The position numbers and the translations under genes are program-made. From contig JASHQP010000011.1 in assembly GCA_030039095.1 (NCBI GenBank), forward strand, positions 1 to 5,168: 5,168 bases of DNA, in the 5' to 3' direction. Numbering within the stretch: position 1 is the stretch's first letter; the number at the start of each line of letters is the position of its first letter. Positions 1-5,168 of this stretch are shown piece by piece. The notes beneath the pieces are model-generated. The model was not told the DNA's origin. It did no database searches and worked only from the letters and a program-made list of their open reading frames with translations. The stretch comes from Streptosporangiaceae bacterium. GTDB lineage: Bacteria; Actinomycetota; Actinomycetes; Streptosporangiales; Streptosporangiaceae.

Positions 1-697
1 GGCCGCGGTCGAGCTCGAGGATCCAGCCCGCAACGTTGTCGAGGAAGTACCGGTCGTGGGTGACGGCGACCACCGTCCCGGGGTACTTCTCCAGGTGCTG
101 CTCGAGCCACTGCACGCTCTCGGCGTCCAGGTGGTTGGTGGGCTCGTCCAGCAGCAGCAGGTCGGGCTGGGCCAGCAGCAGCTTGCACAGCGCCACGCGC
201 CGCCGCTCGCCGCCGGACAGCACGCTCACCGCGGCATCCGGCGGCGGGCAGCGAAGGGCGTCCATGGCCTGCTCCAGCTGGCTGTCCAGGTCCCATGCCT
301 CCCGGTGGTCGAGCTGCTCCTGCAGCTTGCCCATCTCCTCCAGCAGCGCGTCGGAGTAGTCGGTCGCCATCAGCTCGGCGATCTCGTTGTACCGGTCCAG
401 GAGGGCCTTGGTCTCGGCCACGCCTTCCTCGACGTTCCCGAGCACCGTCTTGGTCTCGTCCAGATCCGGCTCCTGATCCAGCAGCCCGACCGTGAATCCC
501 GGCATCAGCCGCGCCTCGCCGTTCGACGGCTGCTCCCGGCCGGCCATCATCCGCAGCAAGGTCGACTTGCCGGTGCCGTTGGGCCCGACAACGCCGATCT
601 TCGCGCCGGGCAGGAAGGCAAGCGTCACCTCGTCGAGCACTACCTTGTCGCCGTACGACTTCCGGGCAGCGCGCATCTGAAAAATGAACTCGGGCAT
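1..697 (-). CDS. ettA: EttA, energy-dependent translational throttle ABC-F ATPase (N-terminal part, cut by window edge)
   Basis: This is the first 232 residues of an ABC-F ATPase; the family is usually about 555-560 residues, so the second ATPase domain lies beyond the left edge. EttA is known to bind the ribosomal E site and control entry into elongation according to ATP/ADP level. It is cytosolic and has no membrane partner. Visible in order are the opening MPEFIFQMRAARK, Walker A GPNGTGKST (38-46), the Q-loop glutamine in GLLDQEP (71-77), a helical insertion at about 92-135 matching the EttA arm, the signature LSGGERRR (160-167), Walker B LLLLDEPTNHLD (180-191) and the switch histidine in AVTHDR (211-216). 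The arm and the GNVEEGVAETK segment closely resemble EttA rather than Uup or drug-resistance ABC-F proteins. The ATG is chosen because the N-terminus matches the family; only a weak AGG lies 8 nt before it. It starts 30 bp after the ssb stop, suggesting one transcript. Confidence 0.95.
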   Translation of the reverse strand, partial: MPEFIFQMRAARKSYGDKVVLDEVTLAFLPGAKIGVVGPNGTGKSTLLRMMAGREQPSNGEARLMPGFTVGLLDQEPDLDETKTVLGNVEEGVAETKALLDRYNEIAELMATDYSDALLEEMGKLQEQLDHREAWDLDSQLEQAMDALRCPPPDAAVSVLSGGERRRVALCKLLLAQPDLLLLDEPTNHLDAESVQWLEQHLEKYPGTVVAVTHDRYFLDNVAGWILELDRG

Positions 698-727
698 GTC
701 ATCAGCCTACGGCCAGCCGGGCTGCGG

Positions 728-1339
728 TCAGGACACGGTCGCGACGCCGTCAGAATCCCGGGCCAGCGCGTCGATCGCACCGTCGTCGAAGATCTCCTCC
801 TCGGCCTCGCCGTCGCCCAGGTCACCGGCTGAGCCGTCGCCCGGGACCGGAGCACGCCCGGCCGGGCCGGCGACAGCCGCTTCGCCGTCGGCGAAACCGG
901 CTTCCGGATCGTCGCCGGACTCGCCCAGGGCAGCGTTCTCGGCCGCGGCCTCCTCGGCGGTCCTGCCGGTCGTCTCCCACACCCGCCGGAAGCTCGCCAC
1001 CCCGCGAGTCAGGTCGTAGCCGAGGTAACTCGCGTCAACGTCGACGGAGATCCGGCGGACCCCGTCCTTGCCGGTGAACGGGCGCACGTCCAGGCGCCCG
1101 CGCAGCATCACCGGCTCGCCCTTGCGCAGGCAGGTGGCCAGGTTCTCGGCGAGCCTGCGCCAGCAGGTCACCCGCACGAACGAGGTGTTGCCGTCGACCC
1201 ACTCGCCGGTGGACGGATCTACGCGGCGGGTGGTCCAGGACACCCTCATGGTCAGCTTCGGTATGCCGTTGCCGACCCGGCTGTATTGCGGCTCGCTGGC
1301 CACATAGCCGACGACGCTGAACTGCGCCTCATTGAACAT
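728..1339 (-). CDS. ssb: single-stranded DNA-binding protein, SsbB-like paralogue without the acidic tip
   Basis: This is a 203-residue OB-fold protein expected to coat single-stranded DNA during replication, recombination or repair. Residues 1-110 form the SSB core: the opening MFNEAQFSVVGYVASEP, the TTRRVDPSTGEWVDGNTSFVRV segment in two halves around residues 36-57, then CWRRLAENLATCLRKGEPV and the strand RISVDVDASYLGYDL. Residues 121-203 are a low-complexity tail rich in Ala, Gly, Asp and Glu, which I infer to be disordered. The protein ends DSDGVATVS, so the DDIPF-type tip that recruits partners in the housekeeping SSB is absent. The same order (ssb paralogue, then EttA-type ABC-F) is known in mycobacteria (Rv2478c-Rv2477c), which supports the SsbB assignment. 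The ATG follows a strong AGGAGG. A second, canonical ssb is expected elsewhere in the genome but cannot be seen here. Confidence 0.93.
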   Translation of the reverse strand: MFNEAQFSVVGYVASEPQYSRVGNGIPKLTMRVSWTTRRVDPSTGEWVDGNTSFVRVTCWRRLAENLATCLRKGEPVMLRGRLDVRPFTGKDGVRRISVDVDASYLGYDLTRGVASFRRVWETTGRTAEEAAAENAALGESGDDPEAGFADGEAAVAGPAGRAPVPGDGSAGDLGDGEAEEEIFDDGAIDALARDSDGVATVS

Positions 1340-1345
1340 CGCGAT

Positions 1346-1351
1346 CCTCCT
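1346..1351 (-). promoter_or_regulatory. strong ribosome-binding site of ssb
   Basis: Reading the minus strand, a full AGGAGG lies 6 nt before the ssb ATG. It fixes the start and predicts efficient translation, in contrast to the weak site before ettA just downstream. Confidence 0.85.
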
Positions 1352-1450
1352 GGGTCATGCGGCCCCGGCGCCGGTCACGCCCGGCTGCCGCCCCGGCGGC
1401 GGCGCGCCGCCAAGCTGCCTACCAACGTCGCAGCCGCGGCGACCGCGGGC

Positions 1451-1498
1451 ATCCGGCGAGCGTGACCCTGTGGACAGCACACGCCGGATCCGCTCGCC
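1451..1498. repeat. two overlapping inverted repeats around the first DnaA-box-like site
   Basis: ATCCGGCG (1451-1458) pairs perfectly with CGCCGGAT (1482-1489), and GGCGAGCG (1455-1462) pairs perfectly with CGCTCGCC (1491-1498). The left arms share 1455-1458, so the two stems exclude each other. The loops are 23 and 28 nt. This could be an operator-like or alternative RNA structure if it is transcribed toward ssb, or chance in GC-rich DNA. Confidence 0.4.
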
Positions 1499-1507
1499 TG
1501 TGGATGA
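1469..1507 (-). promoter_or_regulatory. pair of DnaA-box-like 9-mers upstream of ssb
   Basis: On the minus strand 1469-1477 reads CTGTCCACA after a one-base shift within CTGTCCACAG, and 1499-1507 reads TCATCCACA. Each differs by one base from a known DnaA box: TTGTCCACA (the common high-GC actinobacterial form) and TTATCCACA. They share the 8-mer TCCACAGG, point the same way and lie exactly 30 bp apart, about three helical turns. They sit 130-170 bp upstream of the ssb ATG. Binding by DnaA is an inference; two single-mismatch 9-mers could occur by chance. Confidence 0.35.
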
Positions 1508-1508
1508 C

Positions 1509-1524
1509 CGCCCAGGATTGGGCG
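1509..1524 (-). terminator. candidate terminator hairpin after the protease gene
   Basis: CGCCCA (1509-1514) and TGGGCG (1519-1524) form a perfect 6-bp stem with a 4-nt loop, about 35 bp past the protease stop. No T-run follows on the minus strand, which is common for actinobacterial terminators, so it is a weak call. Confidence 0.35.
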
Positions 1525-1559
1525 CAGTGTGTGAGATGATGCGCGGCCGCGCGCGGACG

Positions 1560-2519
1560 TCAGGCCGCGACCAGCTCCGCGGGCTGGGCGATCACGTCGA
1601 CCAGCGCACCGTTGCGCATCACGGTGATCGCCAGCGGCTTGCCGATCGCCTCGCCGAACATCAGCCGCTGCAGGTCCTGGGCCTTCTGCACGGGCTGCCC
1701 ACCCGCGCTGATCAGCAGGTCACCGGCGCGCAGCCCGGCCCGCGCGGCCGGCCCGTCCGCGACAACCTCGGCCACCCGGAGGCCGCTGCGCCGCGCGAAC
1801 CGCTGCTGCAGCGCGGCGGGCAGCGGCTCCGGCGTGCTGACGATCCCGAGATAGGCGCGGCGCACCCGGCCATGGCGCATCAGCGCGGAGATGATCCGCC
1901 GTGTTGTGGCGTTCACCGGGACCGCCAGGCCGAGGCCGACGCCGGCGACCGCGGTGTTGATCCCGACCACGCGCGAGTGCGCGTCGGCGAGCGCTCCGCC
2001 CGAGTTGCCGGGGTTCAGCGCGGCGTCGGTCTGGATCACGTCCTCGACCAGTCGCGCCGCCGCACCGCTGCGGGTCGGCAGCGACCGCCCGACCGCGCTC
2101 ACCACGCCGGCCGTCACCGAGCCCGCCAGGCCGAGCGGGCTGCCCACGGCCACCACGAGCTGGCCGACGACCAGGCTGTCCGCCTCGCCGAGCTCCGCCG
2201 GCGGCGGAGTCGGCCCGCCCGCACGCACCACCGCGAGATCGGACAGCGGGTCGGCACCGACCACCGTGAACGCGGCGCTCGTGCCGTCGGAGAACAGCGC
2301 GGTCCCGCCCTGGCCACGCCCCACGACGTGAGCGTTGGTCAGCAGGAAGCCATCCCCGGTGAACACGACGGCCGAGCCGAGGCTCTCCGCGCCCCGCGCC
2401 TCCCGGCCCCGCCCGCCGCCGCTCCCCTGTGGCACCCGCAGGCTCGCGACCTTCGGCGTGAGCTCGGCGGCCACTCCGGAAACCACACGGGAGTACGCGT
2501 CAAGCTCGCCAGATTCCAT
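1560..2519 (-). CDS. HtrA/DegP-like serine protease (S1C) with a PDZ domain, apparently cytosolic
   Basis: This is a 319-residue trypsin-fold protease that should cut misfolded or unstructured proteins. The catalytic triad is complete: His64 in TNAHVV, Asp94 in LSDLAVV and Ser173 in GNSGGAL, with the oxyanion region NPGNSGG (169-175). A PDZ domain spans about 221-313, opening RAYLGI and including GPAARAGLRAGDLLISAGG in two parts; in HtrA proteins it binds C-terminal or hydrophobic peptide ends. The N-terminus (MESGELDAYSRVV) has no hydrophobic stretch, so no signal peptide or anchor is visible, whereas many actinobacterial HtrA proteins carry a membrane helix. It may therefore act in the cytosol or leave by another route. 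The ATG is supported by GGGAGG 5 nt upstream. The gene is transcribed divergently from the pepE-like gene, with a shared AT-rich region between them. The family is sure; the exact subtype and substrates are not. Confidence 0.92.
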   Translation of the reverse strand: MESGELDAYSRVVSGVAAELTPKVASLRVPQGSGGGRGREARGAESLGSAVVFTGDGFLLTNAHVVGRGQGGTALFSDGTSAAFTVVGADPLSDLAVVRAGGPTPPPAELGEADSLVVGQLVVAVGSPLGLAGSVTAGVVSAVGRSLPTRSGAAARLVEDVIQTDAALNPGNSGGALADAHSRVVGINTAVAGVGLGLAVPVNATTRRIISALMRHGRVRRAYLGIVSTPEPLPAALQQRFARRSGLRVAEVVADGPAARAGLRAGDLLISAGGQPVQKAQDLQRLMFGEAIGKPLAITVMRNGALVDVIAQPAELVAA

Positions 2520-2524
2520 CTCAG

Positions 2525-2530
2525 CCTCCC
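2525..2530 (-). promoter_or_regulatory. ribosome-binding site of the HtrA-like protease
   Basis: GGGAGG on the minus strand lies 5 nt before the ATG at 2519, supporting that start. Confidence 0.8.
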
Positions 2531-2533
2531 GTT

Positions 2534-2571
2534 CAAGGTAATTACAAGATTACACATACACGGCGAGTATT
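2534..2571. promoter_or_regulatory. AT-rich divergent control region with palindrome and direct repeats
   Basis: This stretch is markedly AT-rich against its surroundings. It holds the perfect palindrome GTAATTAC (2538-2545) and the direct repeat ATTACA at 2541-2546 and 2549-2554, with an 8-bp period. On the minus strand these read TGTAAT twice, a fair -10 shape, but no good -35 is found at normal spacing. It lies 15-52 bp upstream of the protease start and so is well placed as promoter plus operator. The palindrome's GT-N4-AC outline resembles some GntR-type operators; the regulator is unknown. Confidence 0.45.
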
Positions 2572-2622
2572 GGGCCGTCGAAGCGCGCGGCGGGGCGCCT
2601 CCCCGACCGGATGGCATTTGGG

Positions 2623-2628
2623 TACATT
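2623..2628 (+). promoter_or_regulatory. candidate -10 box for leaderless pepE-like transcript
   Basis: TACATT fits the actinobacterial TAnnnT -10 and ends 6 nt before the GTG at 2635, which would place the transcript start on the start codon. No recognisable -35 is seen 16-18 nt upstream. There is also no Shine-Dalgarno before this GTG or before the ATG at 2611, which fits leaderless translation. Confidence 0.5.
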
Positions 2629-2634
2629 CGTGGG

Positions 2635-3405
2635 GTGCCAGCCTCCGAGCCCACGATCCTGGCGACCTCCGGCGGCCTGCGCCGCGGGTCACGCACCGCG
2701 TTCGAGTTCGCCCCGCTCATCCGCTACGCGGTTGAGCTGTCCGGCGTCAGCGGCCGCGCGCCGCGGATCTGCCACCTCGGCACGGCAGGCGGGGACCAGC
2801 AGTGGTGGAACGCCCTGTTCACCGAGGCGGGCGAGGCCGCCGGGATGGTCACCACCAACCTGAACCTGTTCCCGATGCCGAGCGTGGCCGATCCGGCGGC
2901 GCTGCTGCTCGAGCAGGACGTGGTGTGGGTCGGCGGCGGCAGCGTGGCGAACCTGCTGGCGGTGTGGCGCCTGCACGGCCTGGACCAGGTGATGCGCGAG
3001 GTCTGGCAGGCCGGGGTCGTGCTGGCCGGGGTGTCGGCCGGGTCGCTGTGCTGGCACGTCGGCGGGACCACCGACTCCTTCGGGCCGGACCTGCGGCCGG
3101 TCTTCAACGGCCTCGCCCTCGTGCCGTACGCGGCGGGCGTGCACTATGACTCCGAGGCCCAGCGCCGTCCGCTGTTCCAGCGGCTCATCGGGGCAGGGGA
3201 ACTCCCGGACGGCTACGCGACCGACGACGGCGTCGGCATCCTCTACCGCGGAACCGGGTTCGCCGAGGCGGTGACCGAGGTCCGCGGCAAGGGCGCCTAT
3301 TACGTGACCCGGGAGGGCGGGGCGGGGCAGCGGGAGGGCGGGGCGGGGCAGGGAGCAGCGAAGGAGGAGCGGATCGAGCCCCGGGTGCTGCCCGGAGCTT
3401 CCTGA
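2635..3405 (+). CDS. peptidase E-like protein (S51 family, class I glutamine amidotransferase-like fold)
   Basis: This is a 256-residue protein from the GTG start. S51 enzymes use a Ser-His pair in a glutamine amidotransferase-like fold; PepE itself removes N-terminal Asp from dipeptides. Visible are the opening PASEPTILATSGGLR, the strand ICHLGTAGGDQQWW, DVVWVGGGSVANLLAVW (about 95-111), the nucleophile elbow AGVSAGSLCW with Ser134, and GVHYDSEAQRR with the likely catalytic His170. Aspartates at 147 and 152 lie between them. The GTG is preferred over the in-frame ATG at 2611 because homologues open near the PASxPTI segment and a -10 box lies inside the longer version; either is possible. The C-terminus is longer than in E. 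coli PepE (229 residues) and carries a duplicated EGGAGQR heptapeptide before the conserved-looking EERIEPR end. It converges on the GTPase gene. The substrate cannot be told from sequence. Confidence 0.88.
   Translation: MPASEPTILATSGGLRRGSRTAFEFAPLIRYAVELSGVSGRAPRICHLGTAGGDQQWWNALFTEAGEAAGMVTTNLNLFPMPSVADPAALLLEQDVVWVGGGSVANLLAVWRLHGLDQVMREVWQAGVVLAGVSAGSLCWHVGGTTDSFGPDLRPVFNGLALVPYAAGVHYDSEAQRRPLFQRLIGAGELPDGYATDDGVGILYRGTGFAEAVTEVRGKGAYYVTREGGAGQREGGAGQGAAKEERIEPRVLPGAS
3310..3351 (+). repeat. 21-bp exact tandem duplication with G-quadruplex motif, inside the pepE-like gene
   Basis: Two identical 21-bp units (3310-3330 and 3331-3351) lie head to tail. The length is seven codons, so the frame is kept and EGGAGQR is duplicated. 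Each unit has four G-runs (3, 3, 4 and 4 G) separated by single bases, for example 3311-3327 GGGAGGGCGGGGCGGGG, an unusually favourable quadruplex pattern. A ninth run (3351-3353) follows. Because it is on the coding strand, both the DNA and the mRNA could fold. Confidence 0.85.
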
Positions 3406-3432
3406 CCCCCGGGGCCGCCGGTCAGGCTCCGG
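3392..3432. terminator. bidirectional terminator hairpin between convergent genes
   Basis: The inner stem CTGACC (3402-3407) pairs with GGTCAG (3420-3425) around a 12-nt C/G-rich loop. The outer stem CCGGAGC (3392-3398) pairs with GCTCCGG (3426-3432), leaving a 3-nt bulge at 3399-3401, so 13 bp pair in total. It overlaps both gene ends: the TGA of the plus-strand gene (3403-3405) and that of the minus-strand GTPase (3424-3422) face each other in the inner stem. No T-run is present on either side. Confidence 0.65.
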
Positions 3433-5168
3433 CCGCGGCCATCAGCTCGGCGCGGAAGCGCTGAAACTCCGCGAGTTCCTGCTCCGCCGGGACCAGCACC
3501 ATCTCGCGGGCCACCGTCTCGATCTTGCCGCGCATCGCGCCGAGCCGCGCCTCCCGCTCGCGCGCTGCGGCCGACCGCACCAGGTTCATGCACCCGGCGG
3601 CGGTCAGCCAGCCAAGGATCAGGAATGCCGCCAGCATGATGATGATCCAGGGCAGCAAGGAGGCGTCGCCGAAGAGCTGGGGCACGGTTCCGGCGGCACG
3701 GAACACGCCGAAGATCGTCAGCGCCACGATCCACGCCACGCTGACGATCACGCACCCGAGCAGCAGCCCCTGCAGCGCGCCGATCAGCCGCCACCACAGC
3801 ATGATCTTGTTTTCCTCGGGGATCGACTCGCCCATCGCGGTGCCGATCGCCGCCGGGATCTCCTCGGCTCGTGACCGCACGGCCGCACGGGTGGTCTGCG
3901 ACCAGGGCTTCGGCAACGGCCCGCCGACGTCGTCGGCGAGCCTGGTGAGGGCGGTGTCGATGTCCGCCTGCTGGGCGCCCGACGGGCCGGCCGCCATGCT
4001 CTTCAGCTCGGCCCACAGCCTGCCGAGCCGGATCCGCCGCACCGGGTCGCGGCCGGTGATGCGTTCCACGAACCAGGCGACCGGCCAGCCGACGTAGTCG
4101 ACGGCCCGCAGCTCACGCGCGCTCTGCACGGCATCGGCCACGGCCGGCACCCCCGCGGCGCCCGAGAACGCGTCCAGAAGCTGCTCCGCGGCCCGCGCCG
4201 GCACCCTCTCGACGCCGCCGGTCCCGGCCCCGTTCCCGCTGCTGGCGGCCTCGCGCCCATGGCCGTCGGCCTGCACTTCCGCGTAGGGCACGAACTCGGA
4301 CGCGATGCCGTCCAGATCGGCCGAGATCCTCGCGCTGCTGGCCCGCCGGTCGGACACCGCATGGACCAGCATGCCGCGCAGCCGGTCCATGCCTGCGCCG
4401 GTGACCGCGGAGGTGACCAGCACCGCCGCGTTCTGCAGCCCCTCGGAGTCCAGCAGCCGACGCAGGTCGCCGGTGCAGTCCTCGACCTGGCCGGCGCTGA
4501 GCAGGTCGGCCTGGTTCAGCACCACGGCGATCACCTCGGAGTGGCCGGCCAGCGGCACGAGGTAGCGCGAGTGCACCGCCGCGTCCGCGTACTTCTGCGG
4601 ATCGAGCACCCACACCATGAGGTCGGTCATGCCGATCAGCCTGTCGACCTGATGCGTGGCGCCGCCCATGACAGAGTCGTGGTCCGGCAGGTCGAGCAGG
4701 ACCAGCCCGTTCAGCGAGGCCTCGCCGCCCTCGAGCTCGCTCCCCTGCGCGTAGCGGAACCTGCGCGGCACGCCCAGCCAGTCGAGCAGCGGCGCGGAGC
4801 CGGCACCACCCCAGACACAGGCGTGCGGGTCCCTGGTTACCGGCCTGGTCACGCCCACGGTGGAGAAATCGGCGCCGGCCAGGTAGTTGAAGATCGAGGA
4901 CTTGCCGCTGCCGGTGCCGCCCGCCAGGGCCGCGACCGTGTGGCCCGCGGACAGCCGCAGCCGCTCGCCGGCGCGTTCGACCAGGTCTTCGGCGTCCTGG
5001 ATCAGGCCTTCGGGGAAACCGCCGGCGCCGGTACGGGCCGCCGCGATCTTGATCAGCTGGGTCAGCGCGGTCAGCCGGGCGGACAGGCTCAGCACCGGCG
5101 AGGCGTGCCGCGCCGGCCGGCTCCCGGGAAGACCGGGCCACGCGGCGGCCTCCGGGTTCTCCTCCCAT
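3422..5168 (-). CDS. membrane-associated P-loop GTPase (YfjP/dynamin-like group), 5' end probably off-window
   Basis: This is a large GTPase of unknown cellular role. Counting from a GTG at 5095 (557 residues), it shows G1 GGTGSGKSS (59-67), a possible G2 in TRPVTR (83-88), G3 as DLPD (135-138, Asp in place of the usual Gly), G4 NQAD (194-197, Gln in place of Lys) and a G5-like TSAVTG (228-233). Two hydrophobic helices at about 434-465 and 481-503 predict membrane anchoring by a hairpin. A charged C-terminal helix (about 505-555) may be a coiled coil. The GTG has no Shine-Dalgarno. The frame stays open to the window edge with clear coding bias (about 21 of 23 codons end in G or C, reading WEENPEAAAWPGLPG), so the start probably lies upstream. 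In actinomycetes such GTPases often come in adjacent pairs; a partner could lie off the right edge. The stop overlaps the terminator shared with the pepE-like gene. Confidence 0.85.
   Translation of the reverse strand, partial: WEENPEAAAWPGLPGSRPARHASPVLSLSARLTALTQLIKIAAARTGAGGFPEGLIQDAEDLVERAGERLRLSAGHTVAALAGGTGSGKSSIFNYLAGADFSTVGVTRPVTRDPHACVWGGAGSAPLLDWLGVPRRFRYAQGSELEGGEASLNGLVLLDLPDHDSVMGGATHQVDRLIGMTDLMVWVLDPQKYADAAVHSRYLVPLAGHSEVIAVVLNQADLLSAGQVEDCTGDLRRLLDSEGLQNAAVLVTSAVTGAGMDRLRGMLVHAVSDRRASSARISADLDGIASEFVPYAEVQADGHGREAASSGNGAGTGGVERVPARAAEQLLDAFSGAAGVPAVADAVQSARELRAVDYVGWPVAWFVERITGRDPVRRIRLGRLWAELKSMAAGPSGAQQADIDTALTRLADDVGGPLPKPWSQTTRAAVRSRAEEIPAAIGTAMGESIPEENKIMLWWRLIGALQGLLLGCVIVSVAWIVALTIFGVFRAAGTVPQLFGDASLLPWIIIMLAAFLILGWLTAAGCMNLVRSAAAREREARLGAMRGKIETVAREMVLVPAEQELAEFQRFRAELMAAAGA

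Larger units (their letters stand above)
1340..1559. other. 220-bp gene-free region between protease and ssb
   Basis: No frame here looks coding. The long plus-strand open frame crossing it is antisense to the protease and matches nothing I recognise. The region contains the ssb ribosome-binding site, a perfect 14-bp palindrome centred at 1404/1405 (GGCGGCGCGCCGCC), two DnaA-box-like 9-mers, overlapping inverted repeats at 1451-1498 and a hairpin at 1509-1524. I infer that it holds the ssb-ettA promoter, but I could not place a convincing -35/-10 pair on the minus strand. Confidence 0.6.

Noticed and set aside
56..832. A 258-codon plus-strand open frame across ettA and the ssb end
   Set aside because: It is antisense to two well-recognised genes and shows no domain; it is a shadow frame.
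1398..1411. Perfect 14-bp palindrome GGCGGCGCGCCGCC as an operator or terminator
   Set aside because: It is made only of G and C in GC-rich DNA, has at most a 5-bp stem with a 4-nt loop, and could easily arise by chance.
1469..1507. The DnaA-box-like pair as a replication origin
   Set aside because: There are only two imperfect boxes, no AT-rich unwinding region, and no dnaA, dnaN or rpmH nearby.
1541..1552. Self-complementary GCGCGGCCGCGC just past the protease stop as a terminator
   Set aside because: It has no proper loop and no T-run; simple GC alternation explains it. The hairpin at 1509-1524 is the better candidate.
1332..2735. A 467-codon plus-strand open frame
   Set aside because: It is antisense to the protease with its clear catalytic triad and overlaps the ssb start. 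The translation is Arg/Ala/His-rich low complexity typical of shadow frames in GC-rich DNA.
3300..4016. A 238-codon minus-strand open frame spanning the G-rich repeat and the GTPase 3' end
   Set aside because: It is Arg/Gly/Ala-rich, crosses the hairpin and both gene ends, and lies in a frame shifted from the GTPase; no motif.
4113..5168. Minus-strand open frame beginning with ATG at the right edge, followed by GGAGG
   Set aside because: It is out of frame with the GTPase, and its product is Arg/Gly-rich with no motif. The GTPase frame in the same region has the motifs and the codon bias.

Overview
The window is very GC-rich, with codons ending almost always in G or C. It reads as ordinary chromosomal DNA of a high-GC actinobacterium (Actinomycetota). 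The strongest support is the pairing of an EttA-type ABC-F ATPase with a tail-less SSB paralogue, together with a two-helix P-loop GTPase of a type I know mainly from actinomycetes. I cannot place it to genus. No tRNA, rRNA, CRISPR array, insertion sequence or prophage signal is visible.

Layout, left to right. Positions 1-697 (minus) hold the N-terminal 232 residues of EttA, cut by the left edge. Positions 728-1339 (minus) hold an SSB-family protein 30 bp upstream of ettA, probably co-transcribed with it. Positions 1340-1559 are a 220-bp gap with no gene. It carries the strong ssb ribosome-binding site, two DnaA-box-like 9-mers in the same orientation exactly 30 bp apart, overlapping inverted repeats, and a hairpin that may end the protease transcript. 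Positions 1560-2519 (minus) encode an HtrA-like trypsin-fold protease with a PDZ domain but no visible signal peptide or membrane anchor. Positions 2520-2634 form an AT-rich divergent control region. Positions 2635-3405 (plus) encode a peptidase E-like (S51) protein that probably starts at a leaderless GTG. Near its 3' end is an in-frame 21-bp tandem duplication forming a dense G-quadruplex motif. Positions 3392-3432 form a hairpin between convergent genes, with both stop codons in its stem. Positions 3422-5168 (minus) encode a membrane-associated P-loop GTPase whose start probably lies beyond the right edge.

The genes serve translation (EttA), single-stranded DNA binding (SSB), protein quality control (HtrA-like protease), peptide turnover (PepE-like) and a membrane GTPase of unknown role. 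I see no convincing new multi-gene system. The more unusual signals are small: the DnaA-box-like pair before ssb, the G-quadruplex repeat inside a coding sequence, the stop-codon-bearing terminator, the probable leaderless start and the operator-like AT-rich repeats.
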